In this document: positions 34,877 to 45,660 of the stretch, in pieces
Numbering within the stretch: the first letter of the stretch is position 1
Layout of the letters: every line of letters begins with the position of its first letter
NCBI RefSeq assembly: GCF_000002235.5
Contig: NW_022145539.1
Coordinates: forward strand, 1,191,501-1,255,500
DNA from: Strongylocentrotus purpuratus
Lineage: Eukaryota; Echinodermata; Echinoidea; Camarodonta; Strongylocentrotidae
Reading direction: 5' to 3'
DNA length: 64,000 nt
Translations under genes and position numbers: made by a program
The notes under the pieces: model-generated
What the model was told of the DNA's origin: nothing
The model's input: the letters and a program-made list of their open reading frames with translations, nothing else
Databases searched by the model: none

Positions 34877-35095
34877 ATGTTGGAAGATAAAGAAGCATGT
34901 TATGTTGCTATGTTCATCATTTCACTAATAGAACTTGCGATTGCCTTCATACTGATTACGTCAACTTTACTTGTCATTCTCTCTCATCCACGGTTTCGTA
35001 AACAACACCATATATTTCCGTTCAACCTCGCTCTCGCTGATTTAGCAGGAGTATTTGTGTTCGCAATCTACGAGACAATTCAATTCAAGAAAGAG
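34877..35095 (+). CDS. Receptor exon 1: N-terminus, TM1 and TM2
   Basis: ATG at 34877 is the first in frame after the (CAA)n leader, and only eight residues precede TM1. Ends QFKKE before GTATGC, phase 0. Reading on into the intron stays open for a further 54 codons but loses receptor character. Confidence 0.8.
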
Positions 35096-36511
35096 GTATG
35101 CTTAATTTTCAAAAAAATATATATATTAATTGGAGTAGTTTTTATGTTATTTGTCCTATGTCCTAAAATCGTACATTTATTTATCTGTTATCGTGATGTG
35201 ATGACCTGTATCCAACAGACAACGTTACTGAAGAAACGAATGTATACAATAAGTACATAACACAGAAAGTATATAATTATATAGAAGTATTTTGAGGAAC
35301 TTATGTGCTTCTTTTCGAAGCGTAGTACACATTCAATCTGTTTCTTTGACAATTCAAATGAATGACACTGCCATTGAAGTTATGCCTGTGCAATGTGGGT
35401 TCAATATCAAAATCATTCATAACTTCCTACTTTGCCTTTATATTTGGTTATTGTTCTAATGAGTATACCGTGTTTATGAGCTCTGTATAGCTTAAGAACT
35501 ACTTTCCATTTCTTCTTGGAGTTTATGATAATACCCAAGTGAAGTCACACACACACATTTCAAACCAACCAATAACCGACAAAGTCGTGGCCCCTCAGGG
35601 TGACGTCATTTTGTGTTCGGTCCATTGTTGGTCTTGCCGTTTTGACTAAAGGTAAAACAAACTATACTAGATTGTTTTTGTTATACAATCAGTACAAAAT
35701 TGTTTTGTTGACGATGGGGATATGACAAAGTATTATGCTCTGTAAAAGAAGATCTCAACAAAAGCTAGCCGAAAACTTTGTACTGAGTGTACAAAATATC
35801 TTTCCCCGAAATGTATTATTTACGTGTTTTTAGACAATATTCGATGACACGTATTTTTTTTTATGTTCTAATTTATATTTATAGGATCTTACGATCATAT
35901 ATTTCGTCGGTGTAGTAGGTGAAGTGCTCTTCACGACTCTACTCGTGTCCAACTTGAGCATCTTACAGGTAGCTATTTATCAGCTTATCACCATCACGAT
36001 TGACCCTTTCGGCGTGAAGAACATCATCACTACCACTCGATGTGTCATCACCTGTATCGTAACATGGATCGTTTCGGGAGGGTGCGTAGTCATTATCAAA
36101 TTTACTTTCGAGGGTTATAATTTTGTAATTATGTGCCTAATCACGATCTCCCTAGCAACAACATCAATCTGTTACCTCTTCATCTATCGCTCCGTTGCTA
36201 AGGTAGAATACAACGGTAACGGCCAGCTGGAAGAGCGCAAGAAGGAAAACCAACGTGTCCTGCGGACATTCTGCATAATATTAGGGACTACTGTCTTCTT
36301 TATGCTGTACCCCATAGGTTATGGGTGTTACTCGGATAATACAAGTGATGCTATTAGTGCTTGCCTTCATTATGCACAAGAGATGATGATAATTACCAAT
36401 TACATAGTTAATAGCATCATTTACTGGTGGAGGCTCAAGGAGTTTCGATCCTTGATATCTACTTGCAGAAAGCGTTGTAACACCGTTAATCCACAGGTCA
36501 TTGAGTTCTGA
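34877..36511 (+). CDS. Orphan rhodopsin-like G-protein-coupled receptor, whole gene
   Basis: Two exons (34877-35095 and 35885-36511) join in phase 0 to 281 residues. Seven hydrophobic helices can be counted: ~9-35, 46-70, 75-110, ~121-145, ~153-180, ~206-228, ~238-258. TM2 has FNLALADLAG with the family aspartate (D55). The end of TM3 has TIDPFG (111-116) where DRY is usual. TM7 has NSIIYWW (249-255) in place of NPxxY. A basic ERKKENQRVLRT stretch precedes TM6. The N-terminus is very short and no TM3 cysteine is seen, so the usual extracellular disulphide may be absent. It should act at the cell surface through G proteins; ligand unknown. Possibly one of a lineage-expanded receptor set. Confidence 0.82.
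35885..36511 (+). CDS. Receptor exon 2: TM3 to C-terminus
   Basis: Follows TTTATATTTATAG and starts DLTIIYFVGVVG. Encodes TM3-TM7 and a short cysteine-containing tail (TCRKRCN) to a TGA at 36509-36511. Confidence 0.85.
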   Translation, partial: DLTIIYFVGVVGEVLFTTLLVSNLSILQVAIYQLITITIDPFGVKNIITTTRCVITCIVTWIVSGGCVVIIKFTFEGYNFVIMCLITISLATTSICYLFIYRSVAKVEYNGNGQLEERKKENQRVLRTFCIILGTTVFFMLYPIGYGCYSDNTSDAISACLHYAQEMMIITNYIVNSIIYWWRLKEFRSLISTCRKRCNTVNPQVIEF

Positions 36512-37369
36512 TCAGTGGTGTGTCTTAGAAGGGGGTAGGATATTTAGGGGGCCATGCCACACGGGCGGCACTTGTAGAAGCTCAACCTCCCCCCCCCCCC
36601 CCCCCCTTTTTTTTTTTTTTTTTTTTAGGATTTGAATTTTGAAATTATGCGAAACTTTAAAAGCTCGGTCTTTTTACTCTCGCATAATTATGAAGAGCTT
36701 GATTCCAAAAGGAGCTAAGACCATATTTTATCAAAACTGAGTTTTTTGTCTTAAAGTGATGATTTCCTACATGGGGACAAAATGCACTATATCACATTCT
36801 AAAATTTCATCAGGAAGTATGAAGATTTTTTGGTACAATATCATGTTTCATTCCAAAAGGAGCTAAATCTAAATCGGTTTCATTCCAAAACTTGAGGAGC
36901 TAAATCCATTTTGGGTACTTCTGAGTAAATCACCCTTTTTTTTATTTCTCCACTTTCCCTTTAGCCATGTACCTTCATGTCGTTATATATGTTAAAGGTG
37001 TCGACCTGGACCAATAATATATGATAAGAAAAAAATCTACCATTTTTTTTATTTTTATCAAATTTTGTAATTTTGGATATCATGATGACAATAACAATAA
37101 TAATATGTCTGGTTTACCCAGTGCCGCCTCATCAGTATCAATACTGTTCTCCCTGAGGGGTCTGCAATCATATCATTACCCCAATCATAGCCTATACAAA
37201 GTATTTTTAAAGGGTTTAAAATGAAAAGAAACGGTATTTCTTGTTTCTCTGCTCTCTACTATGCAGGGTGTATAAGAAAATGCAACGAGAGTTTGAAAAG
37301 TGCTTGATTATCCTGTTAGAAGACAGCGCGTTGATACCATCAGCATGCATTAAATGCATACCAGTCATC
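36512..37369. other. Downstream spacer of the receptor gene
   Basis: C and T homopolymers at 36590-36626 and otherwise AT-rich DNA. The phrase TTCCAAAAGGAGCTAA recurs at 36703 and 36852. No further gene. Confidence 0.4.
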
Positions 37370-37373
37370 TTAA

Positions 37374-37756
37374 AGCCACTTTAAAGTGTTGGGAGCTCCA
37401 AAGTTGCCAAAAATTTGATGGCAAAATTTCACTTAAATTATATCGTAATGTGAAAGCGGATGTCATTTAAGATACACTTCTGCACAGATTCCACCCCCCC
37501 CCCCCTCCCCCAAAATGTATTCGAAGACAAATATTAAGAAAAGAATATATAATTTGCGCTTTCTGTTATACGCATTTTGTATTCTTTCATCAATATTCGA
37601 CTTCAAACATATTTGTTTTGAAAAGTTTTGCAGAAAAGTGTCTCAAATGACATCCTCTTTCACATTACGATACATTTTAAGTGAGATTTTGCTATCAATT
37701 TTGGGGCGAATTTTGAGCTCCTTTTTAAGAGGGTCTATAACACTTTGTTGCAAGCT
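37374..37756. mobile_element. Fold-back element with ~90-bp arms
   Basis: The arm at 37385-37475 and the inverted arm at 37645-37735 share CGTAATGTGAAAG, GATGTCATTT and GGAGCTC words. TTAA precedes the left end (37370-37373), but no TTAA was found on the right. A single arm occurs at 21490-21585. A C run separates the arms. Confidence 0.65.
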
Positions 37757-38700
37757 CTCTAACTGAATTTATTTCTTGTTACGAAGGGGAGGTTGAGAAT
37801 GAAGATTAATGTAATTTACTCAAATGTAGAGGCATGGTGGCCAATTTCAAATAAAATCAAACTAAGTATGGACATCATAAAATCAATGCTTGGTGTTTGT
37901 TGCCTAAATTTCTGCAAAGAGATGTTCGATGAGTTTCTAAGTAACACAGTTCTTGTCTCCTTTTTTATAAAATGGTTGGATGTTTCCAATAGTACACTGC
38001 TCATGTCGAAATGATTTCAAAGATATGAATGAGTTAAAGAAGGAAGTCATCGGTTAAATAAAAAGCATCTTGGAATATTTATAAATAAAAAAAACGATGA
38101 TTTTATCTCTTTGTACATCTCATCAAGACAAATTGATAAAAAGTTCATTAATAAGATGATTTTTTTTCATATTATCTACTGATTATTCTACTACAACATT
38201 AGAACGATTTGTATATTCATCACTTTAAGATGCAATTGCTTATATGCATGTACATGAACATTGTATTATGAAACTTAATAGGTATTGTATATACATCAAT
38301 ATTTTGTTTTACAAATCAAGAGTGGAAAAAAATATTTGTCTTATTGTGATCAACGTGAATTCATATTGTGTTACTATTGACGCTTAGTATTTGATACAAG
38401 TGCAAAATATGGCAAATTACATTGTAAAAATTGTAAAGGGGAATATCAATCAACTTATTTTGAAATAAGGTTGAGTGTTTGTGTTCAGTAGAGTAGCTTT
38501 GTGATCGTAATGAGGCTGTTGTTAAATAACACCGCATCATATCAAGTTTATATACTTTTATACCAGGCTTCAACTTAATTCATTTCAATCACTTTGTAAA
38601 AAGTGCATGATATTTCTGACAATATTCATACTCTGACTTTTGAGGCATAATTTAAAATCTCATAGTAGTGGGTTTTCGTGGGGGAATTTGAAGCACCGAA
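37757..38700. other. Intergenic spacer
   Basis: AT-rich, no feature recognised. Confidence 0.4.
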
Positions 38701-39232
38701 AGGTACTATGTCCCATTTGCAGGCCCAAAAATGAAAAGGTTAAATTCCAACGGCATTTGAAAGACAATATTAATTCAGAACTTCCCTAAAAAAAAGGGGG
38801 GCTTGAAAATGTCTTTAAGTGGGAAAATAACGACTATTAGTTGTCAAATCGACTTAGGAGCTAAACAGCTAGTAAGTAATAGTCTAATTTTTCAGACCAT
38901 TGTACCAAATGGTCGTAAGTTTTATGCTGTGCAAAGATTCAATCAGTTTAATTTTGGCCATTACAAGAAGTGGGTTATTGATGTAGACAAAATGCTCATG
39001 TACCCTTTACAGCTCATTTTATGTATGTTATTACCAAAGATGAAAAAAGTCAGTCAGTCACTCAATAGTGTCTGACAGTGAAGTCTAGCAAGTAAACGGG
39101 TTTCCTTGCATAATTTGAATATTAGGACACTGCTATCGTTTAAATTTCACAGATGGGACATACATGACATGTTTATAATTCCTGCAAAGTTCTACAGAAT
39201 TCGATGTTGGCTGCAAAAGGGACATAGTATCT
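38701..39232 (-). mobile_element. TTAA-type MITE, family A, reverse orientation, 532 bp
   Basis: Full-length inverted copy of 56646-57176. Ends are AGGTACTATGTCCCATTTGC and GGGACATAGTATCT. TTAA follows the right end (39233-39236); the left flank CCGA has lost it. On the + strand it carries a 90-codon open frame also found, in part, in the other copies. Confidence 0.85.
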
Positions 39233-39633
39233 TTAAAATAAAAGGTGTTGTCAATCAGAGTGGATTTAATTTTTTGACGACTGACAGGTCTTATGTCATG
39301 CATTGTGCCCTAAACCTAACGTCATAAGGAATTCTCATCATAATACAAATTTCCCTCACCCTCGAGATATGAAGGCAAGCTGGTGTATTTTATTACAACG
39401 AGTTTCTTAATGAATCTATTTAGGAAATTAAAGAGCATAACATCATCTGGTTTATTATTTGTCAATAAATACCTTGTATGTACAGACCATACAACATTTA
39501 ATAACAGCCTCACCGGGCATTTACAAACTTGTGTAAACTGTTATATAAACTATTATATGCAACCAGACCTCTATTCTTGAAACTGAATATTCTCCAAATA
39601 TCATTATAACATGATTTTCAACTCTGTGTTTTT
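39233..39633. other. Spacer
   Basis: No recognised feature. Confidence 0.35.
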
Positions 39634-40165
39634 ATGTATTCATATTATCATAACCTATTACCAGAATTTCGTTGTAATATATTTCAGAGCAATAACGATA
39701 ATCATAGATATAATACGAGGACTTCAGCAGGCACTCGTGTAATATATGGGCATTCGTCATTTTCAAATAGTATCTTGTTATGCCAAGGACCCACTATTCG
39801 GAACAAAGTACCCCCTTAACTTAAACAGTGTGCATCTTTAAACAATTTTAAGCATAATCTAAAACTTCACCTGATGCAGAAAATTTGAATTTAATAAACG
39901 CAATTATGTGTGTGTGTAATTATCATTGTATTAGTGTATTTTCTTTGTCCCTTTTTGTTTTTTGTGTGTACATTTTTAGGATCATCTACCTATTAGTTTT
40001 TGTAACTTTTTAGATTATCCAACCACTCCGTAATTACCTTTAGTGTATTTTCCATTTCATTGGTGTATCTATGTTTGCAAGAAATTATTGTATTATTTGC
40101 CTTTGTTTGTTTTTATGGAAGTGGTGAATAAATTCAATTCTATTCAATTCAACTCAATTCAATGA
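39634..40165 (+). pseudogene. C-terminal and 3' end of a CR1/jockey-type LINE
   Basis: Reads YYHNLLPEFRCNIFQSNND, then HRYNTRTSAGT and QGPTIRNKVPP before a stop, the typical last ~60 residues of such LINE polyproteins. A noncoding 3' end and tail with AATAAATTCAATTC and ATTCAA repeats follow. Confidence 0.7.
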
Positions 40166-40266
40166 ATGACGTGTAAATAGGGGAGAAGTAATCAACTTAT
40201 CAAGAAATAAAATTGAATGTTCAGAATTAAGCGTGATGTTGCAGTTTTAAGGTTAATTACATGGTA

Positions 40267-40309
<43 letters not shown>
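40267..40309 (+). repeat. (TA)n microsatellite
   Basis: About 21 TA units directly before a hAT-like end. Confidence 0.95.
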
Positions 40310-40310
<1 letters not shown>

Positions 40311-40312
<2 letters not shown>

Positions 40313-40580
40313 GGGCGTACGCAGGGGGGGGGGGTTGGGGGTTTAACCCCCCCCCCCCTTGGTATTTTTATGTTTGTAAACCCCCCTAAAAAAAACCTAA
40401 ACCCCCCCCCCCCCCCTTTGGGTTTTTTTTTAATTTTTTATTATTATTTTTTTTTAAAAATTTAAAAAAAAAAAAAAAATTATACCCACGGCTAACCTAA
40501 ATAAGGTGACCTTACCCCCCCCCCCCCCCAACGAAGAAAAATGTCAAATTTTGAAATTTCGAGACAAAAAAAAAAAAAAA
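40311..40580 (+). mobile_element. hAT-like left end with homopolymer-rich body
   Basis: Begins CAGGGGCGTACGCAGGGG and continues through G, C, T and A runs. No right terminus was found, so it is truncated or obscured. Related end at 13327. Confidence 0.5.
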
Positions 40581-40741
40581 AGTGTCCGCTTACATATTGG
40601 CAAATTATTATTCAATAAAATCTGAGACTGTATACTATTATTTAGATCTAGTATTTTTAAATTATTTTTAAAATAATTCCATAAATTGGGATAAAAAAAA
40701 ATATTCCACCGTTATGAGCAACAGTGTATAAACCTATTCTT

Positions 40742-41075
40742 GGAGTGTCGTAGTCGAGTGGTTTAAGGCGCTTGACTAGAGATCCCGACACGGCACTAAT
40801 ATCATTTGGCAAGATATTAACCTGCACTTGCTACTCTCCACCCAGGTGTTAAATGGGTACCCGGTAGGATGCCACCGTCATTGTTGGTCAAACAGTTTTT
40901 GAGCGTCCAGTAACGCCTGGCTGGAATGCTCCCAAGGGAGTGGAGATTGTGCACAGAATGTGTGCGGGCAACCACAGAATCCAATAACCGGGGTAATACT
41001 AATAGTATATTTGCAAAGCGCTTAGAGACATTCGTATTAAGCGCTTTATAAAAGCTAGATATTATTATTATTATT
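40742..41075 (+). repeat. tRNA-derived SINE, family 1, near complete
   Basis: Starts GTGTCGTAGTCGAGTGG and has the GATCCCGACACGGCACTAAT junction, TTAAATGGGTACCCGGTAGG and GGAATGCTCCCAAGGGAGTG. It ends GCGCTTTATAAAAGC followed by (ATT)n. Best template for the family in this window. Confidence 0.85.
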
Positions 41076-41084
41076 ATCTATCTC

Positions 41085-41365
41085 TCTCGGCAAAAGGTCG
41101 GCAAAACGTCTACATGTGGAACCAAAGACCGTGGGTTCGAATCCAACCCGTCCAGACGTATGACTGAAGCGTGCGTTGTGTGCTAACGTGTCCCTCTCCT
41201 GATACAGTCGAAAACACTCTGTCCCTCGGATAGGACGTTCAATGGGGATCCCGTTAAGAACCCACTACACCATTAATATAAAAGTGGGGGATCCGGAAGC
41301 CCTGTGTAGTGGTCCATTTGCACACCTCCAGGCAGATATACCCAGGGTTACACTGCTAAGACAAC
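41085..41365 (+). repeat. tRNA-derived SINE, family 2
   Basis: B box GGTTCGAATCCAACCC, then body words GAAAACACTCTGTCCC, GATAGGACGTTCAATGG and GTGTAGTGGTCCA. The copy at 50985-51345 has the same order. Confidence 0.8.
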
Positions 41366-42359
41366 TACTTCTACAATGTACTTACAGTGATTCCGTTCTC
41401 ATGTAAAAACTGAATATTCCAAGCAAAGGTGCAGGATGCCAAGAAAGGAAACAATATCCGCGGTCGATGTGTTGTTAAGTGATTTTTATACCCGGGGGTC
41501 TTAGTTAAATATAAATACTGTAAGCATGCGTGACCAAGAAAACGCGTATAAAGGTGGGTGGTTATACTACGGACGCGGCCCGCCCGATCCCGCATTTAGG
41601 GGTTCAAAAACGTCTATTTTGGGCCATTTTCAAGAAAAGGGAGTACTTTTTCAAAATGATTCAAAATCCTACTGTACGTACGCGCCGGTATACGCGTTTA
41701 AGTTGTTCTTCTAGCCCTTATGGCCAGACCGGGGGGGGGGGCAATAATTCATCGTGTTTGCTTCCGTCGTGTTTGTTCATAGTCGGCAGCGAGAGGTAGC
41801 TTATCTAGAGCGAGTTGGATTGAAACGATCTTAAGATCTTCAGTAGATCGAGATGGGTGCCCACGATATCGACGCACACGGCCAGACCTGCCAAGTCTCA
41901 CGTCGCATAGCTGGTCCCCATAGAAGCCGGAAGTGTGGGGGCAGGGGGGGGGGGTACTTGCAGAAAGAACATACAAATAATAAAACCCGAATTGAATAAC
42001 ATACACATTATATTCCATTCAAAGAAAGGCAAAGTTAACAGGATTTAAATTTACTATACATTCCGCATGCCCTAATATCAATAAATGTTTTTATAGCGAT
42101 ACGCGCATATCGTAGAAATATTGTGAGAGGATAGGAAAGCGTGTGTGTGTTTTTATTATAGAGGTGAGAACAGTTGAGCCCCTGAACGCTGGCGTACTGA
42201 TGGGGGGGTTTCTAATTTGATACCAGTGATTTACGAATGTTACTGGAATGACATGATTTTTTGGTAAATTGTACATTTGTATGCGTTTTAGGAAAATTAC
42301 AAATTCCCAAATTTACAGTCGGGCGAAAAAATATGCTCATATAGAAGCCTTCATGTAAG
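41366..42359. other. Intergenic spacer
   Basis: Contains G runs near 41732 and 41946. Open frames on both strands lack any family resemblance. Confidence 0.4.
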
Positions 42360-42896
42360 GGCCTGCGGAACGTCGGGGCTCTGGGGCTCTACCCCCCCCC
42401 CCCCCCTCAATCATCACGATTTTGAAAAGATATATTAAAGAGAAAAGGAATAAAAGAGAGATGAAAAATGAGGTACCCGTCAATGTCACAAAGGAGGTGA
42501 CAAATGCCAATCTGGCCGTAAATAATACCTAAAACCCATGAGTTCATGGGGGCTCTGCCCCCTCGACCCCATCAAGGTCCCTAAGGCGGGCCCCTGGATG
42601 TTTATCTGACCGTTATTTAATACCTTAAACCTCTGAGCTTCCGAGGTCCTGCCCCCTGGACCCCCCGCTAATTAGTGAAGTCACAAATAAGGTATTTAAA
42701 TATGCTTATCTGATCGTAAATTAATGCCTAAAAAGCCTGAGCTTCCGGAGGCAAAGGCCCTGGACCCCACACAAATTTACGCTCGCTGCACTCTACCTGA
42801 TCGTACTCCATTTTGAAAAACGTTCCGCGGGGCCTGCATGTAACATGTAAGAGTTGTGGTGATGCAGTTTTTTTCTTCTACCCCCCCCCCCCCCCC

Positions 42897-42927
<31 letters not shown>

Positions 42928-42953
42928 TTGCTCATTATTTTAATACGCCACTG
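42360..42953 (-). mobile_element. hAT-like repeat rich in GGGGTC words, reverse orientation
   Basis: On the minus strand it starts CAGTGGCGTATTAAA at 42953, then A and G runs, CATGTTACATGCAGGCCCCG, GCGGAACGTTTTTCAAA, and the GAGCTTCCGGAGGC / CCTGGACCCC text. The same order occurs at 32694-33330. The distal terminus is unclear. Confidence 0.55.
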
Positions 42954-44079
42954 GAAAGTGAGCCCGGCCTGGAATGTTTGCCCACCAATCCCAAACTGCT
43001 TCCGGCGCGCCTGCTGGTCCCTTAGTGTGTCTTGCATATAGATTAGTACCTGTTCACTGTACATTGTGTACTTTTTGTAAACACATTGGCGCAAGTCGAT
43101 TTTTGCACTTTCCCAAACAATGCCTCCCGTTCATCCAATCCGCATGAACACATACCCTACAGAAATGATACCAAATGATTTGGGATGAAACGCTCTTTCG
43201 TAAGATGTATAATAATTTACTGTTCATAGATGATTTTTAAAATAACTGATTAGCAATTGTCTAGGTGTAAACTTTTTTTTGACTCACACGGTATAGGAGT
43301 GTGCTTTGTTGATTAATGCTATGAGTTTTCAGTGTAGTGATGTGTGGGTGTGCGGGGGGCCGGGCGGGGGGAGGGGTGAGAGAAGTTTGTTAGAAGAACG
43401 TGTATGAGAAAGTAAGATCTCAAAGGGACTGCTTGCTCATCCTTTTACCTACTCTTGTGTCACCTCACAGGCTCACAACATATAACTCTATCTCCGTTGT
43501 CCCTTTTCTCTGTCTTTATACCTTTTGTCTGTTATTGCCTTAGTCATGTTGGTCATAAATTTTGTAATATAATATACTTTGTGCAAACAGCATCTTGATC
43601 TTATCAAAGTTGATCCGTTTTTCATACCACATTTGTATGTATTATTGCCAATGTATGTTGTACATAATTCAGCCATTTGGTTGCAAAGTGCAATCATAAT
43701 AAAAACCTTTTCAATTAATCAATCGATCAATCATTTAAAATATATCAAATTTGAAATGTAACTATTTTATTCCAAGAAAGGACTGATGATGACCATTTGG
43801 AAGTGTATATATGCATACAGGTTGATTTCATTGCTTCTCTATTGAAATAAATGTTTACATTGTGAATTTTACATCAGAAGCGCAATTCGATTTTTATTTT
43901 ACATTGTCAACAACTTAGATGGTAATCCCTATCACACTTCAAAATGCTCAAGGGGTTACAATTTTACAACAGTTGTTTAGGAGTACACTTTTTTGAAATA
44001 CCCTTTAGTATGGGAAAGTATGTTAAAGATAAATACAAAGAAATAAAGAAAGAAAAGTGACCTGCCAGTGTCACAAAAT
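42954..44079. other. Intergenic spacer with a possible LINE tail
   Basis: At 43540-43740 a noncoding stretch ends CAATAATAAAAACC..TTAATCAATCGATCAATC, resembling a LINE 3' tail with (AATC)n. Otherwise nothing recognised. Confidence 0.35.
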
Positions 44080-44450
44080 AATGAGGTATCAAAATATACT
44101 GATCTGACCGTAATTAACGGCCAAACCCCTGAGCTAGCTTCCGGGGGCTCCGCTCCTTGACCCCCACCGGGGCTTTACCCCTGGACCCCACGTCAAATGC
44201 TTCGTACATGTTTAGCGAATGATATAATTGTACATGATTTTTCATTTAATTACTTTTGTAAACATTGTATTCATTGTATTTGTTATTGTTCGAAATTTTG
44301 TACTTTGACTTTGAATTTGTATATTTTTGAACGCAGAAATAAAATCAATCAAACAAACAAATAACGCTCCACTCGCAACGCTCTTCCTGATCGCAAATAC
44401 TTTACCCCCTCGCCTCCCCCCCCCCCCCCCCCCCCAATTGAAACGCTCCG
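44080..44450 (-). mobile_element. Second copy of the GGGGTC-rich hAT-like repeat with an inserted LINE-like tail
   Basis: Shares ACCGTAATTAACG, GAGCTAGCTTCCGGGGGCTC and CTGGACCCCACG with 42480-42780. Between CCACGTCAAA and TAACGCTCCACTCGC an unrelated ~165-bp stretch ends AATAAAATCAATCAAACAAAC, a LINE-like tail. Confidence 0.5.
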
Positions 44451-44799
44451 CGGCGTCTTAATTTATACATGTACTATTAATATATTTTGGTTGTATATTA
44501 TGTGATATAGAAATACGACTATATGCGAAATTAGTAGATCATTGATTGTGTTTTACCTTTATCAATCTCGATGTCGGGATCATCTAAATTTGGTAATCAT
44601 AAAACATATGTATATTGTTTTACTGTCATGTTGTATATATGTTTATATTTTGTTTTATTCTTGTTATTTGAATAAGTATTATGAGTAATATAATTTCTTT
44701 TCATCCCTGTATTGTATTTCAGGTGAGACATATGCAGTAGTATGTTAATTTGTGTCACTCCTGGTTATTGTTATTTTTACTCAATTATCTACTTTATTT

Positions 44800-45452
44800 A
44801 TTATTTGTTACAGAAACGAGCCGTGCGTATTATTACTAAATCTGATTATTTAGCCCCATCACGGCCACTTTTTGTTAAAACACTGTCCCAATTTTTGAAT
44901 TGGTTCAATTTAATACTCGCATATTTTTGTTTAAATTTCAAAATCGCCTATTGCCAGAAATTCCTAATATAAACCTTGTTATTAATAGTGATATTCACTC
45001 GTATTCTACTCGTCAGAAAAATGATTTACATTTATTTAAAGTTCGTACGGCAAATGCACAAAATTCTTTCTATTTAAATGGCATTAAGGAATGGAATAAT
45101 TTAAGTAATGATATCAAGGAAAATACAACTCTTTTTCGATTTAAAGTACGATGTACACAGTTATTATTTATTGATTTATGTAAACAAGTTTGAGCTAAGG
45201 AGGATATTTTGAATGTAATGTGTATGAGTGAGCGTGCATGTGTGTTTGTACCATAGAGATATACTATGGTTTGTACGTATCATGTTATTTTAAAGTTTTT
45301 AAACTGTATAATTTATGTGAAGTTTGTTTTTCTTTTTAAGGCCCCACCAAAAGCAATTTGTTTCTAAGGGTGTCCTTTACCGTATTATGTTTACTATGTT
45401 ACTCAATTGTATGTACATGTTTCATTTTTATGGTTAAAATAAACTAAACTGA
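44800..45452 (+). pseudogene. C-terminal end of a LINE polyprotein, frameshifted
   Basis: QKRAVRIITKSDYLAPSRPL in one frame passes near 44905 to another frame reading IFLFKFQNRLLPEIPN, HSYSTRQKND and NGIKEWNNLSNDIKENTTLF, ending with a stop at 45191-45193. This is the standard order of the C-terminal region of jockey/CR1-type LINEs. A noncoding 3' end follows to AAAATAAACTAAAC. Confidence 0.8.
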
Positions 45453-45459
45453 TATACAC

Positions 45460-45660
45460 TAGAATACTTTGAAATTTGTTATCCAATGTACAAAAATTGA
45501 GAATGATCCTATCTGTTTGGATTGAAATCAATAAAGTTTGTATTTGAATTTGAATTTGTAACATGTAACAGTAGAGGTGATGCAGATTTTTTTCTGCCCC
45601 CCCCCCCCCCCCCCCGAAGAAAAAACATTACTCCACTGGTTACTGCCATTTATTATATTG
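45460..45660 (+). mobile_element. LINE-like tail followed by a hAT-like fragment
   Basis: ATCAATAAAGTTTGTATTTG with TTTGAA repeats ends a short tail. Then TAACATGTAACAG, GTGATGCAG, a C run and CCACTGG repeat the end of the element at 42360-42953 in the opposite sense. Confidence 0.4.

Noticed and set aside
40267..40575. G/C/T/A homopolymer chain near 40.3 kb as a possible regulatory structure
   Set aside because: Begins with a hAT-like terminus and resembles other hAT-like fragments; homopolymer lengths are also prone to sequencing error.
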